From positions 1 through 64,000 of the forward strand of contig JAPYMA010001818.1 of the NCBI GenBank assembly GCA_035041965.1: a stretch of DNA of 64,000 nucleotides. The letters are read 5' to 3'. The notes beneath the pieces were generated by a model. The model had not been told where the DNA came from, did no database searches, and worked only from the letters and a program-made list of their open reading frames with translations. The DNA comes from Anisakis pegreffii. Lineage: Eukaryota; Nematoda; Chromadorea; Rhabditida; Anisakidae. Both the position numbers and the translations under genes were made by a program. Shown here piece after piece: positions 1 through 13,145 of the stretch (position 1 is its first letter; the number at the start of each line of letters is the position of its first letter).

Positions 1-2247
1 TGCTATACAAAACCCATTGTTTGTGCACGCATTCGTCATAAGTTAAATCTACGAATATTTCATTTATGATTATTCACCATCCACTTCTGGCAGAACGAAC
101 GCTTCACGGTAGTATTCACACATGAACCAAATTTAATTTGAATCTCGTGTGAAGCAACTACTTCGTAACATCAAGCATCCCATTTTATGCATACTAAAGT
201 CATGCTCGTTAGGCTCTATATCAAGAAGTGAAGCAAAACACTAATCTTATGTTGTTGACAGAAGATTAACTGTGTTGTACGGAAAATCACGGTAACGTTC
301 AACGTTTCGGCGTTACACCAACTTCAGGAACATCTTTTTTGAATTGCAAAAGACGTTCCTGAAGGTGATATAATGCCAAAACATTGAACATCCCCGTGAC
401 ATTTCTTACTACGCAGGTAATCTTTTTGTTTTGGTTTACCTATTATCGCCATACATATTATAAACGAGGAAAGTTTTCGGCAATTTAATTGAAAAGTAAT
501 ACGCGAAAAGAGGCGCATCCTCATACCTTTAGTCACCATCAGCGAAATAAAAATGACTCAAATTTAGATGGAATTTTGGAAGCGAGCATTACAGAAGCGA
601 CAGTTATATTGATATGCTGCTTTCACATTCTTAAACAGGAAAGGGGAAGTAGCACTGCATGACACTGCATTCGATCAAAATTTTGCGTCAATTCATTACC
701 ATCTATAATATCTCCTCAAGTAATAGCAACTACATGAATGATGACTACTATTAAAGATGAACGAGGGGCTTTTAAATGCACTGATAAACAACATCGTCTC
801 TAGAATGACGACTAATCGTAATGTGCTTATCAAGGCAACTCCATACATTTATTTCACTATTCTTGCAGCAAACAATTCTCACCACATTCAAGGAAAATGA
901 ACTGAACCGATGAATGAACGCCATGTAATGCAAACCGCTACATGGCGATATATCGCAAGATTTAATATCGAAACCTGACAATGTTCGTAGAATGAAATTA
1001 TTCGTGCAACAAAAAATGCGGTTAATACCGCACATTTTCAACACATTCACTCTCCTTTAGCTGACTGAATATTTCCGATCGTGACTATAAGATAATAGCA
1101 AGCTCAGAAGAGATACTTTTCCAAGAATGTTCACAGTATATCGCATCGAAAGCACAGCATTATTTCGTAGCCATTGAATTCAGAGTAAGAAAACAATAAT
1201 GAAATTTCCGTTTGGAAAGCCTACGAAAACGAACATATGATTCATGAAATTAGCCAATAAAACAACTTGCGATTGATTCAGTTTCTGCCTATTCGCTCAA
1301 CTACATCGCATCTTAAAATGACAATTGCCATCATGATTCGAATTTTCCAGGTTTGTGCATTCGATGGATCAATACCTGATTCAAAAATATTCCTCAATTA
1401 TTGCCACAATGTAATACTGTGAATCTAATTCGATTCGATGAAAACATAATTGTTTCATGTTCCTTAAACACGATTACGGGAATGAAAAGTGCTTAATATT
1501 TGGTCCACTGATTTGATGAATCTGTGAGATGTCATTATTATGGAATGACGAATTGAAAATGGGAAGAAACGTTTCACTGAACAATCATCTATAATTTATG
1601 GGTTTCGAATCTTTTTTAGATGAACAACCATATGAATTTTTTCACAAGCACACAGTAATTTCTTGGTAATAACTGATTTGGTACATGCTTACAATACGGT
1701 CTTAAGATATGCCGGTCTTCAGAAATGATAATGAAAAGATGTGTTAACCACTGAGGGAGGGCTTGAATAGGCTTGAATGTACAATTTGAATTGGTTGTTC
1801 GCTGATGAACAACAATTAGATTTATATTCAAATTCATCAGCACCACAGTGAACACTTCAACAAAAAACAGGCAAACTTATTGATAAATAGAATATCAAAC
1901 GGATTGTGATCAACAAGCTGAATTAAGTTAAAAAAACGTTAACTCTGAACATACATATGCACCAATCGATACTTGGAACTAGACAAACACCATTGAATTG
2001 ACCAGGAAAAAAAACGTTATAAAATTATTCTCCAACAAGAGACACTTAAATTGCTCGTTCACTCGCCTATTTCTTGTTCACATCTTTTCAGACGAAAATA
2101 AGCTAAAATTATGCCATAAAACTCAATTATTACATTTCTCCCCTGAGTAAATGTTGACAGCAAACTGAATATTACACGGTAACTAGTTCATTTCATCAAA
2201 ATGAAATGACTTTCTAATGTCAGCCACAGATTTCAAACGCAGTATCA
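1..2247. other. Intergenic sequence
   Basis: Apart from the hammerhead-like inverted pair near 300-390 nothing was recognised. The open frames here are short, have no convincing splice-linked partners and look like chance frames in AT-rich DNA. The 3' end of the minus-strand gene that ends at 2248 faces this region. Confidence 0.5.
294..392. repeat. Inverted pair of hammerhead-ribozyme-like motifs (Penelope-type terminal fragment)
   Basis: Two hammerhead-like motifs lie back to back. On the minus strand (334 to 294) the order is stem I GATGTTC, core CTGAAGT, a short stem-loop closed by GG/CC, GAAAC, GTT, then GAACGTT as the other half of stem I. On the plus strand (352 to 392) it is GACGTTC, CTGAAGG, stem-loop, AAAAC, ATT, GAACATC. 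The flanks (about 280-293 and 393-410) are also roughly inverted copies. The layout matches the better preserved motif at 52294-52334. Both cores have substitutions in CTGANGA, so self-cleavage is doubtful. The link to Penelope elements is inferred from the other two sites, where Penelope coding remnants are adjacent. Confidence 0.55.
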
Positions 2248-4839
2248 TCAGGCATGAAACGGAACGTCATCGATTAGAACAGCGGTTTGCAGGTTTTTGG
2301 GATGAGAGGAGAAGAGTTGGCAGTGTGACGGCAAGAAGTTGCTGACTGTTTTGAGTCCTTCAAAAGTAACAGAATATAGCGGGAGGGGAAGGAGGAATGA
2401 TGCTCTGCAATACGGCCAAAGTGAGCCGTGAAAGGGTTCAGTGGTACTTGGAAGCCACACGACTGGAGAAACATAAATATTCGGACAAAGATTATGAAAA
2501 ATAAAATGCAGGTGGCATGAATTGAGGACCAGTAGATGGATAAATGTATATTTAGTGAAATAAAATATGAAACTGAATCGAACAAATATAATTACTGATC
2601 GAACGAATATATAATTACACATGAAAGCGAAGGAATTGGACTCAAATGCTGAAGAAAAAAAAAGACGGCAACGACGACAAGAGGAAATCGAACTGGTGAT
2701 ATTTTAACTTGAATAACACAAACCAAGATCGAATTAAACGAAAAAAAAGTACTTTATATTGGAGTTCAATACTCAAACAAAAAAGTGTTCGGAAACGGTT
2801 GATAGAATTTAGTTTAAAACAAAATAAAAACCTACTCTGAATAGTCCTTACAGTTGCTTTTCCATCTGAATCAAGCAAAACGCCTTCTGACCAAGCGAAT
2901 ACAATATTATAGAATTCATCCAAGTCGCAATCATATATAGTAGTCCATGGATGTCTTCCACGATTAACAGCAATTTTTCGACTTACACGGTCCACCTAAT
3001 CGAGAAGATACATGAAGTGGTATTATTGCTTGTAAAGTACAGAATGAATGTTTCATGAAATATGAACGAATGGTTAATAAGCAGATGTATGCAGACGGTT
3101 TGATCGTTTTATTAGGATTAAGAGGTAGTGAATGGTATATAAGTAAGCAATAGATAACAGTCATTAATTGTGAGTGTGTGCTTATGCTAATGAGCCATTA
3201 TTGACGAAATATGCAAACAACTGTAGTTTTTGCTGCTCAAAAGCGAAAGGAAACTGTAATTAATTCAAATCTTCTGTGGAGTTCTGATAGCTGAAATAGT
3301 ATCAAGCACATAATTTTAGGCATAAACAGCAAACGACAAATGAACAAGGCAATAATTTTATCTTGAAAAAATATTATCACAATCGTTTGAGTGGATGATG
3401 ATAAATAAACGAAGAAAAGCAAAAGTAAAGCGGTGAAACATACATGAAGGGCTTCAAGTTGAGAGTAGCTCCTAAACGTTTCATCCGGCGTTAATCGATC
3501 ATTATCTTGATTTCTAATCGTACTAGATGATCCAATGTCGTCCTCTTGTCTCAATTCATCAGCAGATATTGTTCCAGTAGCAGTTCCCTTCGGTGATGAC
3601 AGTAAGCATACAGGTCCCAATGTTACAACAAACGTTATCCGTGGAGTTCGCGACAGTAATGGCTTTGAAATTATGAACCAATCGTCTATTTGAAATGCAT
3701 GCTTCTAGAAAATATTCATTCATTTATTACAACAAACAACCCATCCAGATACTGAGGCCCGTGGCTACGGAGCAGGGGTTTAGCCCTTATATTCTCAATT
3801 AGTCTCTCCCTCTCCCTCCCTTAAAAATTTTTCCCATATTCAATACTTTGGAGTAATAAATATAATGCTCCACATCACCATTCACCATGAAAACTCAAAC
3901 AAGACAATCTTTATAAGTGGGTGGAGCTGAGAGCATTTTCCTTCCTCGGTATGTTAGCACCCAAAAAATTAGAATAAACCCCAGCCGCCCCCCCCCTCCC
4001 CAAATAAAAGGATTAAATTAGTCCCCAGATTTCACGTTCTGGCTACGGACCCGAACATAGTAATTAATCATATCAAATATTATACCATACAAATACAAAA
4101 GATATGTTATGTATTTTCGTACTTTTAGCAGATATTTGTTTTGATTCATTCAGAGATAATCAACGACTTTTGGAGAACATAACACAAATTTCATAAAAGA
4201 CGAACAATTGCGTCGTTAAAATAATTATTGAATGATTCTAATGAGTGTAAGCAGCACTTATGCAATTCAATACTATCATAAAATAGATACCATACCGATC
4301 TCGGTCTTACGAGAATCTCAACTTCATCGTTTCGATACAGTAATGAACATTCGTTTATGTGAGCAATCGTCGGTTCACTGGAAAATCTGCACAACGATGC
4401 GCGCGGTCCACCAACACCCAATGCATTCCCCCCTCTTAAAGCTTTATGGTATTATCGAATCATATTCATTCTAATTAAATAATCACTTTCAATAAGTTAT
4501 TATATTAATCATTTCGAGCATTCAGCTGTTACACAAAAATAAAGTGTTCATTTTTTTAAGGGAATTGCAAATCGTAATCTGTTGCTCAGCTAACTGACTG
4601 CGGTGCACCTAACACTACCACATGATTTTAAAAAGATCAGTGGTACGATAAGGACACAAGTGTAGAAACGACAAGCACACAAGAATATGAATCTATAATG
4701 AAGCATAACCTCTCAAGAAATTTAGTTCGAAGATTGAAGTTGATAATGTGGCGACACAAAAGCATAGTATCGTGGTGACGAGGCGAGAAGAAGTAACCCG
4801 ACAGGATCTTTATGAGTCGCTGTTTACGTGCGTAATGCA
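2248..4839 (-). CDS. Unidentified multi-exon gene, C-terminal exons
   Basis: Five minus-strand exons join in phase: 4839-4710, 4386-4311 (or to 4296), 3662-3444, 2995-2836 and 2462-2248, ending in TGA. Each has AG before it and GT after it; the 2836 donor GTAGGT keeps the frame into the last exon. They give about 230 residues containing ARKQRLIKILSGYFFSP, RITFVVTLGPVCLL and HPWTTIYDCDLDEFYN. No transmembrane segment or known motif was recognised and I cannot name the family. The upstream exon phase (2 nt needed at 4839) means more exons lie upstream, probably the chain at 8.2-11.8 kb, but the link was not resolved. The joined frame through five introns argues for a real gene; the product is unknown. 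Confidence 0.45.
3740..4065. repeat. GC-rich repeat-like insert in an intron
   Basis: This stretch differs from its AT-rich surroundings: it has C-rich runs (near 3985-4005) and pyrimidine tracts (3803-3825), and the phrase GTGGCTACGGA at about 3760 recurs as CTGGCTACGGAC at about 4041. That suggests a degraded transposable-element fragment. No coding match or clear terminal repeat was found. It lies within an intron of the unidentified minus-strand gene. Confidence 0.3.
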
Positions 4840-6104
4840 CTGCCGACAACACTAATGACCACACAAAAGATATCATCAAGCACTAACCTATAAATATTTT
4901 CTAGTGCCCATGTATTTCAACTGATCAAACACTTTTCAGTTTATTCATTCATTTATGTTATCCCTTTATTATCTTGTGTTTTTTGTTTAAGAAACTGGGG
5001 AATATGATTCTCTCGAGTTATCGAAAATAGGAGAAGAATCTGTTAAAGAGAGTTATCAGATAATGTAAATGTAATTTGTCTATGATGAAATTGCTAATAA
5101 TGATGACAATTATTGTGAACAGTTTTGATATTATTATTGTGTCGATGGCAGCAGTGTCACAGTTATAAACACCAAAACCCCTCATGATTTGTATTTCAGT
5201 TTCGTTGATTTCAGTTCATCAGACGCTCACTCGGTTGAAATGTTTACCTCGAGCAGTAAAGTGGATGGATATTCTGGATCCTATGAGACCTGCCCGTCAC
5301 TCTCTGTTTTTTGATGTGTTCAATCGATGAAAAATATTGAACTATGAAAATCAACTTTTTGTTATTCTCAACGAAACAATTTTTGTGCAATTAGAATGAA
5401 ATGAAATGATTGGAATGACATGATGAAGATTCGGTAATACGTTTTTATATAGGCGATTCAGCATGAACATTAATGCTTCAGTTGAGGTTCTAAAGTGCAG
5501 TAATAATAACAGAAAAAGATTATCAACTTTACCATACCATTATCAGATTGTTCGTATCAATGATTCAGTGAAGTTTTATCATCAAAACGAAGAGTTTTCA
5601 TTGTTTCTGAATGATTCAAATGGGCAAACAATGATTATAGAGAACAGAACGAGAACTGAATACACGATAAATATAAAATTCAATCGATTTTACAAAGATT
5701 TTTTTCAGTCGACTGTTTAATGTCGAGCGATCAAAAGAAGAACGAAAGCAAGAGTCACACCAAGAAAAAATCAATCTTAATTATGATATTCGGATGTACA
5801 CAATTCATTCATCACCATAATGAATCACAATTCAGTAAAACATTTCAATTAATACCATTAGTATTCATTGAAGCATTTATCACTTTCTACGTACATATGC
5901 ACTATTCAATCCTTCAATTGAACAAGATCATGAAAATTTCAATAATTTAACAACGCACAACGCGAAATGTTTGATATATCAAAATTGAATTATAATGCTT
6001 CCCGAAAATCATTCTACTCATTTATTTATTTACTCAGCTAATTAACATACATTTCACATGTAAGCCTCGTCAAGATCACTTCATTTATGAATGTTATCAT
6101 ATTT

Positions 6105-6790
6105 AATTGCTATTTTCATCCACGTTTGGGCCGCGATTTCGTATTCATTGTCTCGCCGTCTCATTTTCGGTCGACCCCGACTTCTTTTTCCGATTCTAGG
6201 CTGTCACTCTGGGCACCTCTTCGCCTAGTTGTTATTGTTCATTAGCGCTGTTTTTCTTGGCCAGTTAATTTTCCTTTCCTTAGCACATTTTACGAAGTCC
6301 TTAACTTTCTCAACCACTCATTCGATTTCCTGTCCCATAATGTCACCCTTACTATCATCCTCCCCATCCTTCTTTGTGCTATTCACATCATATTTTCCAT
6401 TGTATTTGTCACCGTCCATGTTTTTGATCCGTGTAACACACATACGTCGTTTCAAAGCCGTACCAACCCATCTGTCAGTGCAAAATTCCTTACATTCGTA
6501 GAGTGATTCCCTTTCGATTTTTACTCCTCTTCTTACATCGGCTTTCCCCTCCCTTTTCACTGATATGAGCTAGCCGAGGCGCATGAACTCGCCGACTTCT
6601 TCGACAAAATTTCCGTTGACAGTGAGCGGTGATCCAACTATACGGTTTGTCATGATCTTCGTTTTGGTGACGTTGGCCTTCAATCCAATTTTGCTACTTC
6701 ACCGAATGAGATCTTTTAGCATCGTCCTTATTTATTTGCAATTGTGTGCAATTAGGACAATATCATAAGCAAATTTGAGATTGTTTACCT
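6105..6790 (-). pseudogene. Decayed LINE (RTE-like) reverse transcriptase fragment
   Basis: Read on the minus strand from 6790, the frame gives the late palm region of a non-LTR retrotransposon reverse transcriptase: NNLKFAYDIVLIAHN, GLKANVTKTKIMTN, VNGNFVEEVGEFMRLG, LISV and then ALKRRM. After several stops comes the C-terminal signature RSRGRPKMRRRDNEYEIAAQ. The catalytic box, normally F/Y-A-D-D, reads FAYD, so an essential aspartate is lost, and stop codons interrupt the frame (for example inside the LGxLIS motif). The fragment begins abruptly near 6790 and lacks the endonuclease and most of the polymerase, as 5'-truncated LINE copies usually do. The RTE-type assignment rests on motif wording only. 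Confidence 0.8.
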
Positions 6791-6933
6791 GACAAAATCA
6801 AAAGAAATTCAAAATCAAAAATTAAAAAATTTCACTTTTGCATGTAAAACACTGGTGATAACTATGTAAAAGCCGCATTATGGTGACTGATAGAAAGATA
6901 CAATTACAATGACTGCAATGGCTCTGTGCGCGT

Positions 6934-7395
6934 ATGCCATCAACATTTTTTCAGAACGTTTTGTCGTTATTGGACAAGCATTTTCAAGAGTCAGTCATTC
7001 GATTCCACCAACGAATAAATAAAAATGGATGTAAACGCGTTGAGATAAAAACCGTGGAGGAGTGGCCAGAAAGAGATATGAGGAGAATGATTATGCGAAA
7101 GACGAGATCTTTGAGAAATGAAACGAAAAATCAACCAGAAAAATATCTCAGAAGGAAATACCATCGACGCTTCAAACTGCTCAAAATCACCATCCTAGTA
7201 TGCATGAACGCAAATCTTGCAACAAGCTTCAATGATGCTTCAGATTTGGAAGTTTATTTCTCCAGCGATCTGGCACAGTTATGTGCACAAAAGAAGGAAT
7301 ATTCACAAAGAATTAATGCCAACGGAAGAAAAGGCAAATCATCTTACGAGAAGTGGCTTCGAGACGAAACGATAACGTCACGAATAATTCGCTAG
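6934..7395 (+). CDS. Possible small ORF, 153 residues, hypothetical
   Basis: An uninterrupted 153-codon plus-strand frame, long for this base composition. The product is basic and lysine/arginine-rich in its first half (for example MRRMIMRKTRSLRNE), with a short hydrophobic stretch near residue 88 (LLKITILVCMNANL). No family was recognised, no signal peptide is clear and no splice partner was found. It lies opposite the unidentified minus-strand gene and just upstream of the LINE fragment. It may be a chance frame. Confidence 0.2.
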   Translation: MPSTFFQNVLSLLDKHFQESVIRFHQRINKNGCKRVEIKTVEEWPERDMRRMIMRKTRSLRNETKNQPEKYLRRKYHRRFKLLKITILVCMNANLATSFNDASDLEVYFSSDLAQLCAQKKEYSQRINANGRKGKSSYEKWLRDETITSRIIR

Positions 7396-8167
7396 AATGC
7401 CATTATCATCATTTCGGTTTGACACATCAGCAACTATCCTTACAGTTGCCACCTAAGTATGCAAAAGTATTAACGGTTTATTGCGGTTAATTATGTTTGA
7501 AAAGTTAATTTTTGTGCTTCAGCATCGGGTTTGAAAAGTATTCTTAGCGCAGAATACAAAAACTAAACAATAATGGTGATAAGCAATTGTTGCCATGCAC
7601 CTTATGCACTTACACAAAACGTCAGTCTGTAGAAATATTTTTATTGCATAAAAAGTTATGGTGTTATGATGCGATCACGGCAGACGTTTGAACAGAACTG
7701 AAAGAAACGTCTAAAAGTGGCGATTATCCTTGAAAATAATGAACGAAAATGGAAAGAAAATGCACAAAAAAAAACGATTTGTTCAGTCATCGCCATGAAA
7801 CATGACGATAACAAAACCGCGGACAACAGTGCAATGATCAATACTCACATGCGTATCGCATTCATTCCATCCCGTATCTTCTGCATTTCTTTATTCATTG
7901 ATTTTGTTAATAAAACACGCCCATGTTCATTCATTCCATCGTGCATGCCATCAATCGCGAGCAACAATGCATTGTGCACTTTTAAATTTAAGCAAATCCA
8001 AAAAATTGTACGTACTGATGGAATTTTGAGAATTTCACCTCGTGAATTTTTGTTTGTAATAGTGAACGTGAGCGTAAGTGTATACGGCAAAAGAGTAGTT
8101 GTTGAGAAATGAAGAATTGTATTTGAAGGGCCTACGAACACTGTGGTTCAATTCGAATATAGTCAAC

Positions 8168-10994
8168 AAGTAGTTATTTTCAGTGTTTTTGGTTGGAAAG
8201 TGAACGAATTGAAACGCTGAACATCGCTGGTAACAGCTGTCTTTTGAGTGAGTGCGTACTGAAATTTGTTGAGATTGCTGAGTGCATAATTTGTGCAGTG
8301 AACAACAAACTGTTTTGAGACTGAAATTTTCTTGAGCAAAAAACGTAAAAATGAGATGATGTTTGATCAAGAGAGCATCTTAAAACAAACACACAAATCA
8401 ATATGTTACTGTTATCAACGCAAACACACAAATATCTTGACGTCATCATCATCGATCACAACCAACATTCTGTGCTCATTGCACATCCGCTTGAAATATG
8501 GTTCAAGTGCATAGATTTTTAATTTGTTCACCATAACAACGGATGACGATCGCAGAAGAAAAGGTTGATGGCTTGACGTTGCATTTCGTCAGCAACGTAA
8601 CATTCCAACTCACATGTGCACGATAGCACCAAATGCTTCCAAGTGGACGAATACGCAAGGAAATCAAAGTGAATGCAAAATGAGAACGGTACTCATCTCC
8701 CGCTTATCGCACTGCTGCACTGAGTATGAATTGTGTTGTTTTTTTTTCGTAGCGTTGCATTCTGAATAAACGCAATGCAAAATGATCAGTCCAATACAAG
8801 AGCAAAAATAGCTTGTACTCACTTCGCAGTAATTAAATTAGTTCCATTTTAAAAACTTTTAAAACTATTGAATTCAATCGAGCATTGATGAAATTTGCTG
8901 ATCAATCAAACGACAAGCAGTCAGATACATTTACATTCAAATAGATAATTGTTACTGGCTTCACCATAGAGAAATTTATTTCGCATGAACAATGTGATCA
9001 TACACAAATAACAAACATATTGCAAGTAAAAAAAGAATATTGATGAGCTATCCGGCTAAGAATATAAACTACGTTTCACTCGCATCAAATCGCACGCTCG
9101 TCTGAAAATAAATAACGTATAAATTCTCATTCATAAAACAAAAGAATTTCTTTGTAAGTAAGAATTGTATTGCAGTTGAGTTGGTGGTGTTGAACTGCAT
9201 ATTTGAAAAAGTTGAGAGGAAAAACTTAAAAGATCACTCACCTAACAAAAATATGGCATCCACTAGGTATCGAACTGATCGTGTTGCTTGAACAAAAGAT
9301 TGTGACACCCTGCCATTGAGTATTCAAATTACCCGTTATTAAAGACCAGTCACCGAAATCCACATTCGTGAAAGCACTCAATCGATTCAGCATTGCGATG
9401 ATTTCGTTTGGGGTCATTTCAATATGCTCTGAGAAGCACGTCACGCAAAGACACTGGTAAAGCCTTTCGGCGTCTGCAACGATGTTTCTTTTACATCGAT
9501 GCAAAAACACAAATCTGGCACTAAATTTGCTCTTAAACTCTTATTATTTGAGCGCAACTGATGCGATGTGTTTAGTGGAGGGTGATTGGTGCAGCAACGT
9601 TTTATGTGCAAACAACACACTATTTCATCTACTTAAATCTCAAATATTTACTCAGTTCTATTCGTTTTCATTCTACTCATCGTCAGAAAACTGAATTTTA
9701 AAGTGTCCAGTAACAAAAGCACTGAAAAATGATCATTAGATGCAATCTTATATCACTTTTACACATTCATACAGTCTTGAGTCAAATAACGACCCATCAC
9801 CTAGGTTCACCTTGGTTATTTCAATTTCATCGCTGAAACATTCACATCAGCCTTAAACAACCGATTTACTAATTACTTATGGATGCAGCTTCTATATTCG
9901 AAACAATAACAGTGAACGGGGATTTACAAATCGACGACACCTACCAAATAATAATTTCAACAGTAAAATTAAAAGTATTGTTAACCTTCCATATTAATAT
10001 CGGTGATGTTTCTGAGGTATAAACTTCGAATTGGTAAGAATATAGGAAACGAAAATAGTGCATTATGAATGCAAGACTTGGGTAATGCGATACGAAGCGA
10101 TGAATTCAAATTACTGGTATATGTGGGCGGATCATCAATAAGCTTACACTCAACCACTAGTTCCAAACATCCATCTAGTAATACACCACTTTGGCATGCG
10201 CTAACTACAAGCCGTTCACTTTCACACCTAAAAATTTGTCGATATTCATTCAAATGCACTAGTTTAACGAACTAATAAATATCAACAAGGTGCAAATAAG
10301 TCCGAAAGTAACACCGAAATTTATCATCCAGATACTCTAGATTTATTATCATTCAATCAACTTTTAGAAGCACAAAAAGTTGGCTGAGCACGTTTTGAGG
10401 GAATTTCAAATTGAAAATCTGATGAAAGTTACGGTATAAATTTGGTAACATTGAGTGAATCGAATATCGTTGTGTTTGTGTCGAGAAATGGCGATGCTGC
10501 CGACTCGCTTACAAATTGACAGCTTACAGTGCTGCAATAAGTTTGTTTTTCGAGAGTATCTGATTGTGAGAGCAGCATTCGATCGAATGTGATCGTGTGC
10601 ATAATTCGCATTTGACAGCTTGAAGGTTGCTTACATAAGAATGGTACGATTATTGGTTCGGGTTGTATAGATGCAACAAGTATATATGGGCACATTATAT
10701 AAGAACAAAAACGATCGAATTAGATTGTTGTAGTCCCATTGGAATGAACAGTAAAGACATTTATTTGGAATCAACCGCACACGAAATGAGCAAACCGACC
10801 ATCGAAATTCGAAAGTATTCGCAAAATTTTTTCGATTTTTTCATTCATTCCAAATAAGCTTTTAGGTGCAGAAATGTGAACACATTCACAAATTTCCAAC
10901 ACTGATTGAATATATACTTAATGAATTGATAACATACTAAAATATATAGCTTAATTTAAATGATAGTCATTACTTTATATATAATCAGTGTATA

Positions 10995-11056
<62 letters not shown>

Positions 11057-11784
11057 ATTTATTTGTTATTAAAACCGATTGCATTAATAGATTGAAAACA
11101 AAGAATCAATGAAATTAGACCATGTCCAGATAGTTTTATTGCATAGGTGCACTCCAACACAAAGCCATTCATCAATCAAAACAGCGAAATTGAATCGACA
11201 TGTTAATTTCACCTCCTCTGCTACATTCATTTCTTTGACACGAACACCGAGTACATTCTGAATAAGTGCAACGACATTCAATAAGTGTGGTTAATTCGTA
11301 CAATAGTAATCTTCGAAATTTTTCGCTTTCCACATTACCAAAATTCGACTGCATGATTACATTATGGAAAATGTAATTTTGCGGTTTAAGTTGCTAAACT
11401 AATGAGCTTGTTCTCATTTGGGACATTAGGCTGCTGAATATCTGAGCTAATTTCACGTATCCAACAAAAACATTCTCATATTTGGCTCACTACTTTACAT
11501 TGTATGACTTTCGACCAGTTGAAAGATTTGAACGCACAAACGGCTATTTCAGTTCATTGTGAACAGCAATAATGCTGAGCAATTCGAATTCCATATAACT
11601 AAACCGCATAAATACCGAAAAAAAGATAGATTACCGCAACGAAGTCGTTATTCAATGGATGCGGCTGAACTGACGCTAACTCCTTAAATGCAGCGTCAAG
11701 AAGAGCACGTTTCGCTCTCACTTGCTCTTCTCTAACAGCCACATCTGTTTTGATCTTTTCCATTAATTCTTTCATTCCGCTCAT
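8168..11784 (-). CDS. Unidentified multi-exon gene, N-terminal exon chain
   Basis: Minus-strand exons that keep phase: 11784-11635 (start MSGMKELMEKIKTDVAV, a charged helical start), 11257-11153, 10629-10433, 10227-10148, 9473-9242, 8635-8532 and 8320 to about 8168. They give roughly 330 residues, cysteine-containing after the first exon, with sequences such as SAFTNVDFGDWSLITGN and HVSWNVTLLTKCNV. The stretch near 8.1 kb (LLPYTLTLTFTITN) faintly recalls REJ/beta-sandwich domains, but I do not trust this. There is no signal peptide at the chosen start. The chain probably continues toward the exons at 4.8-2.2 kb; candidate links at about 7.4 and 5.3 kb were seen but not closed. Function unknown. 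Confidence 0.35.
10985..11052. repeat. TA dinucleotide microsatellite
   Basis: An almost perfect TA run with two TG interruptions near its left end, inside an intron of the unidentified minus-strand gene. Confidence 0.95.
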
Positions 11785-13145
11785 CGCTTCAAATTTTTTT
11801 GCGTTAAAAAACGAAAAAGTTTTCTTTAATTTGACATCAGATTCACAAAAATATTTCATATTTATCATGGTGATTCCTATCATCCGCATAATCATTATTA
11901 TTTTCTACTGGACACATTATTATCATTTGAGCTAAGGATCGAAGAAACCACAATAATATTGCTACTCTCATAAGGTCGTCTATCTTGATACGATGAGAAT
12001 AGGTGAAAATATATTTCGATTTTAGAATCATACAATTTGTATCAAATTATATGACTGACAAAAAAGATTTACTCGACGTAAATATCATAACGCACTTCCC
12101 GTGCAACCAACTGCTATATACGGTATTGGAAAAAAGCACTTGAGGAATAACAAAATGAATCGAACGAACGACAATCGAATTGAACGTTATTAAAGGTTGT
12201 CAATTGGATGCGATTAATCTGTACAAATGAATCCATCCATATTCAATGTTTCAACACTGCATAGCAATCGCCATTTATTAATGATTACAAATTATCGTTG
12301 CTTTGATAAACACAAAAACAATTTGCTTCTGCACAAATTCTTCAACTATAAGATATTCTACATAACACAAATAAAAGAACTGACAATAATCAGTATCAAC
12401 CAATTTATTCTGCTGTTCTTGTGAAAGCTTCATGTTTTGGTAATACCGATGAAAAAAAACCCGATAAGATTCTTGAGTAATAGAGAAATTCAAGATAATG
12501 CCTATATGCGTTCAGTACAAATAAAACAGTCCACCGATCGTACAAAATACAAAGATCATCAAGACGGAACCGAAGTTAATGCAGTATCATTCAGATGAAA
12601 GACCTTTACTCGGATGCAGACAACTGATTTTCGTGACGAACTGCGTCAGAAATTAAAAATGACGTTAAAATTCGAGCCGAAAGCTGAACTTGATCCAGTT
12701 CAACACTGATTTGACTCACATGTATACAGCAACAACCTGTTCATTGTTAATTTAATATCGACTGTCCACCCGGCTATCTCATGAATACGGCCTTCAGCTA
12801 TAAACCTTCACTCGACTGAGCGTCACAAGTATTTAATTCAACTAGCTTAAATCCACTACAACTTCAACAAGTGTCCATGCAATGAGAGCAAGTATTAAAA
12901 AGTCAGCAAATCACACGGAAAGATGTAAGAAAATAAAAATTCAGAAAGAACCTGGCACTTCAGATAACCGAATTATTATTTTATTAATTCGCTATAATCT
13001 AGAACAAAACAATAAGAAATTAAACACGATCGAAATGTGATTAACACATAATGAATAAACAACAATCCTAGTTAAACAGACGATGTTTTGTGTTTGTATT
13101 GCATCAAAAGCCATCACATCAATACAACATGATGGAACAAAGACA

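Noticed and set aside
5463..5950. Two adjacent plus-strand ORFs (85 and 76 codons) with overlapping stop/start
   Set aside because: AT-driven composition, no motif, no splice context; looks like chance in an intron of the minus-strand gene.
8035..8370. Continuation of the unidentified gene through a 27-nt intron at 8141-8167 into a REJ-like segment
   Set aside because: The implied intron is too short to be credible, and the REJ resemblance is weak.
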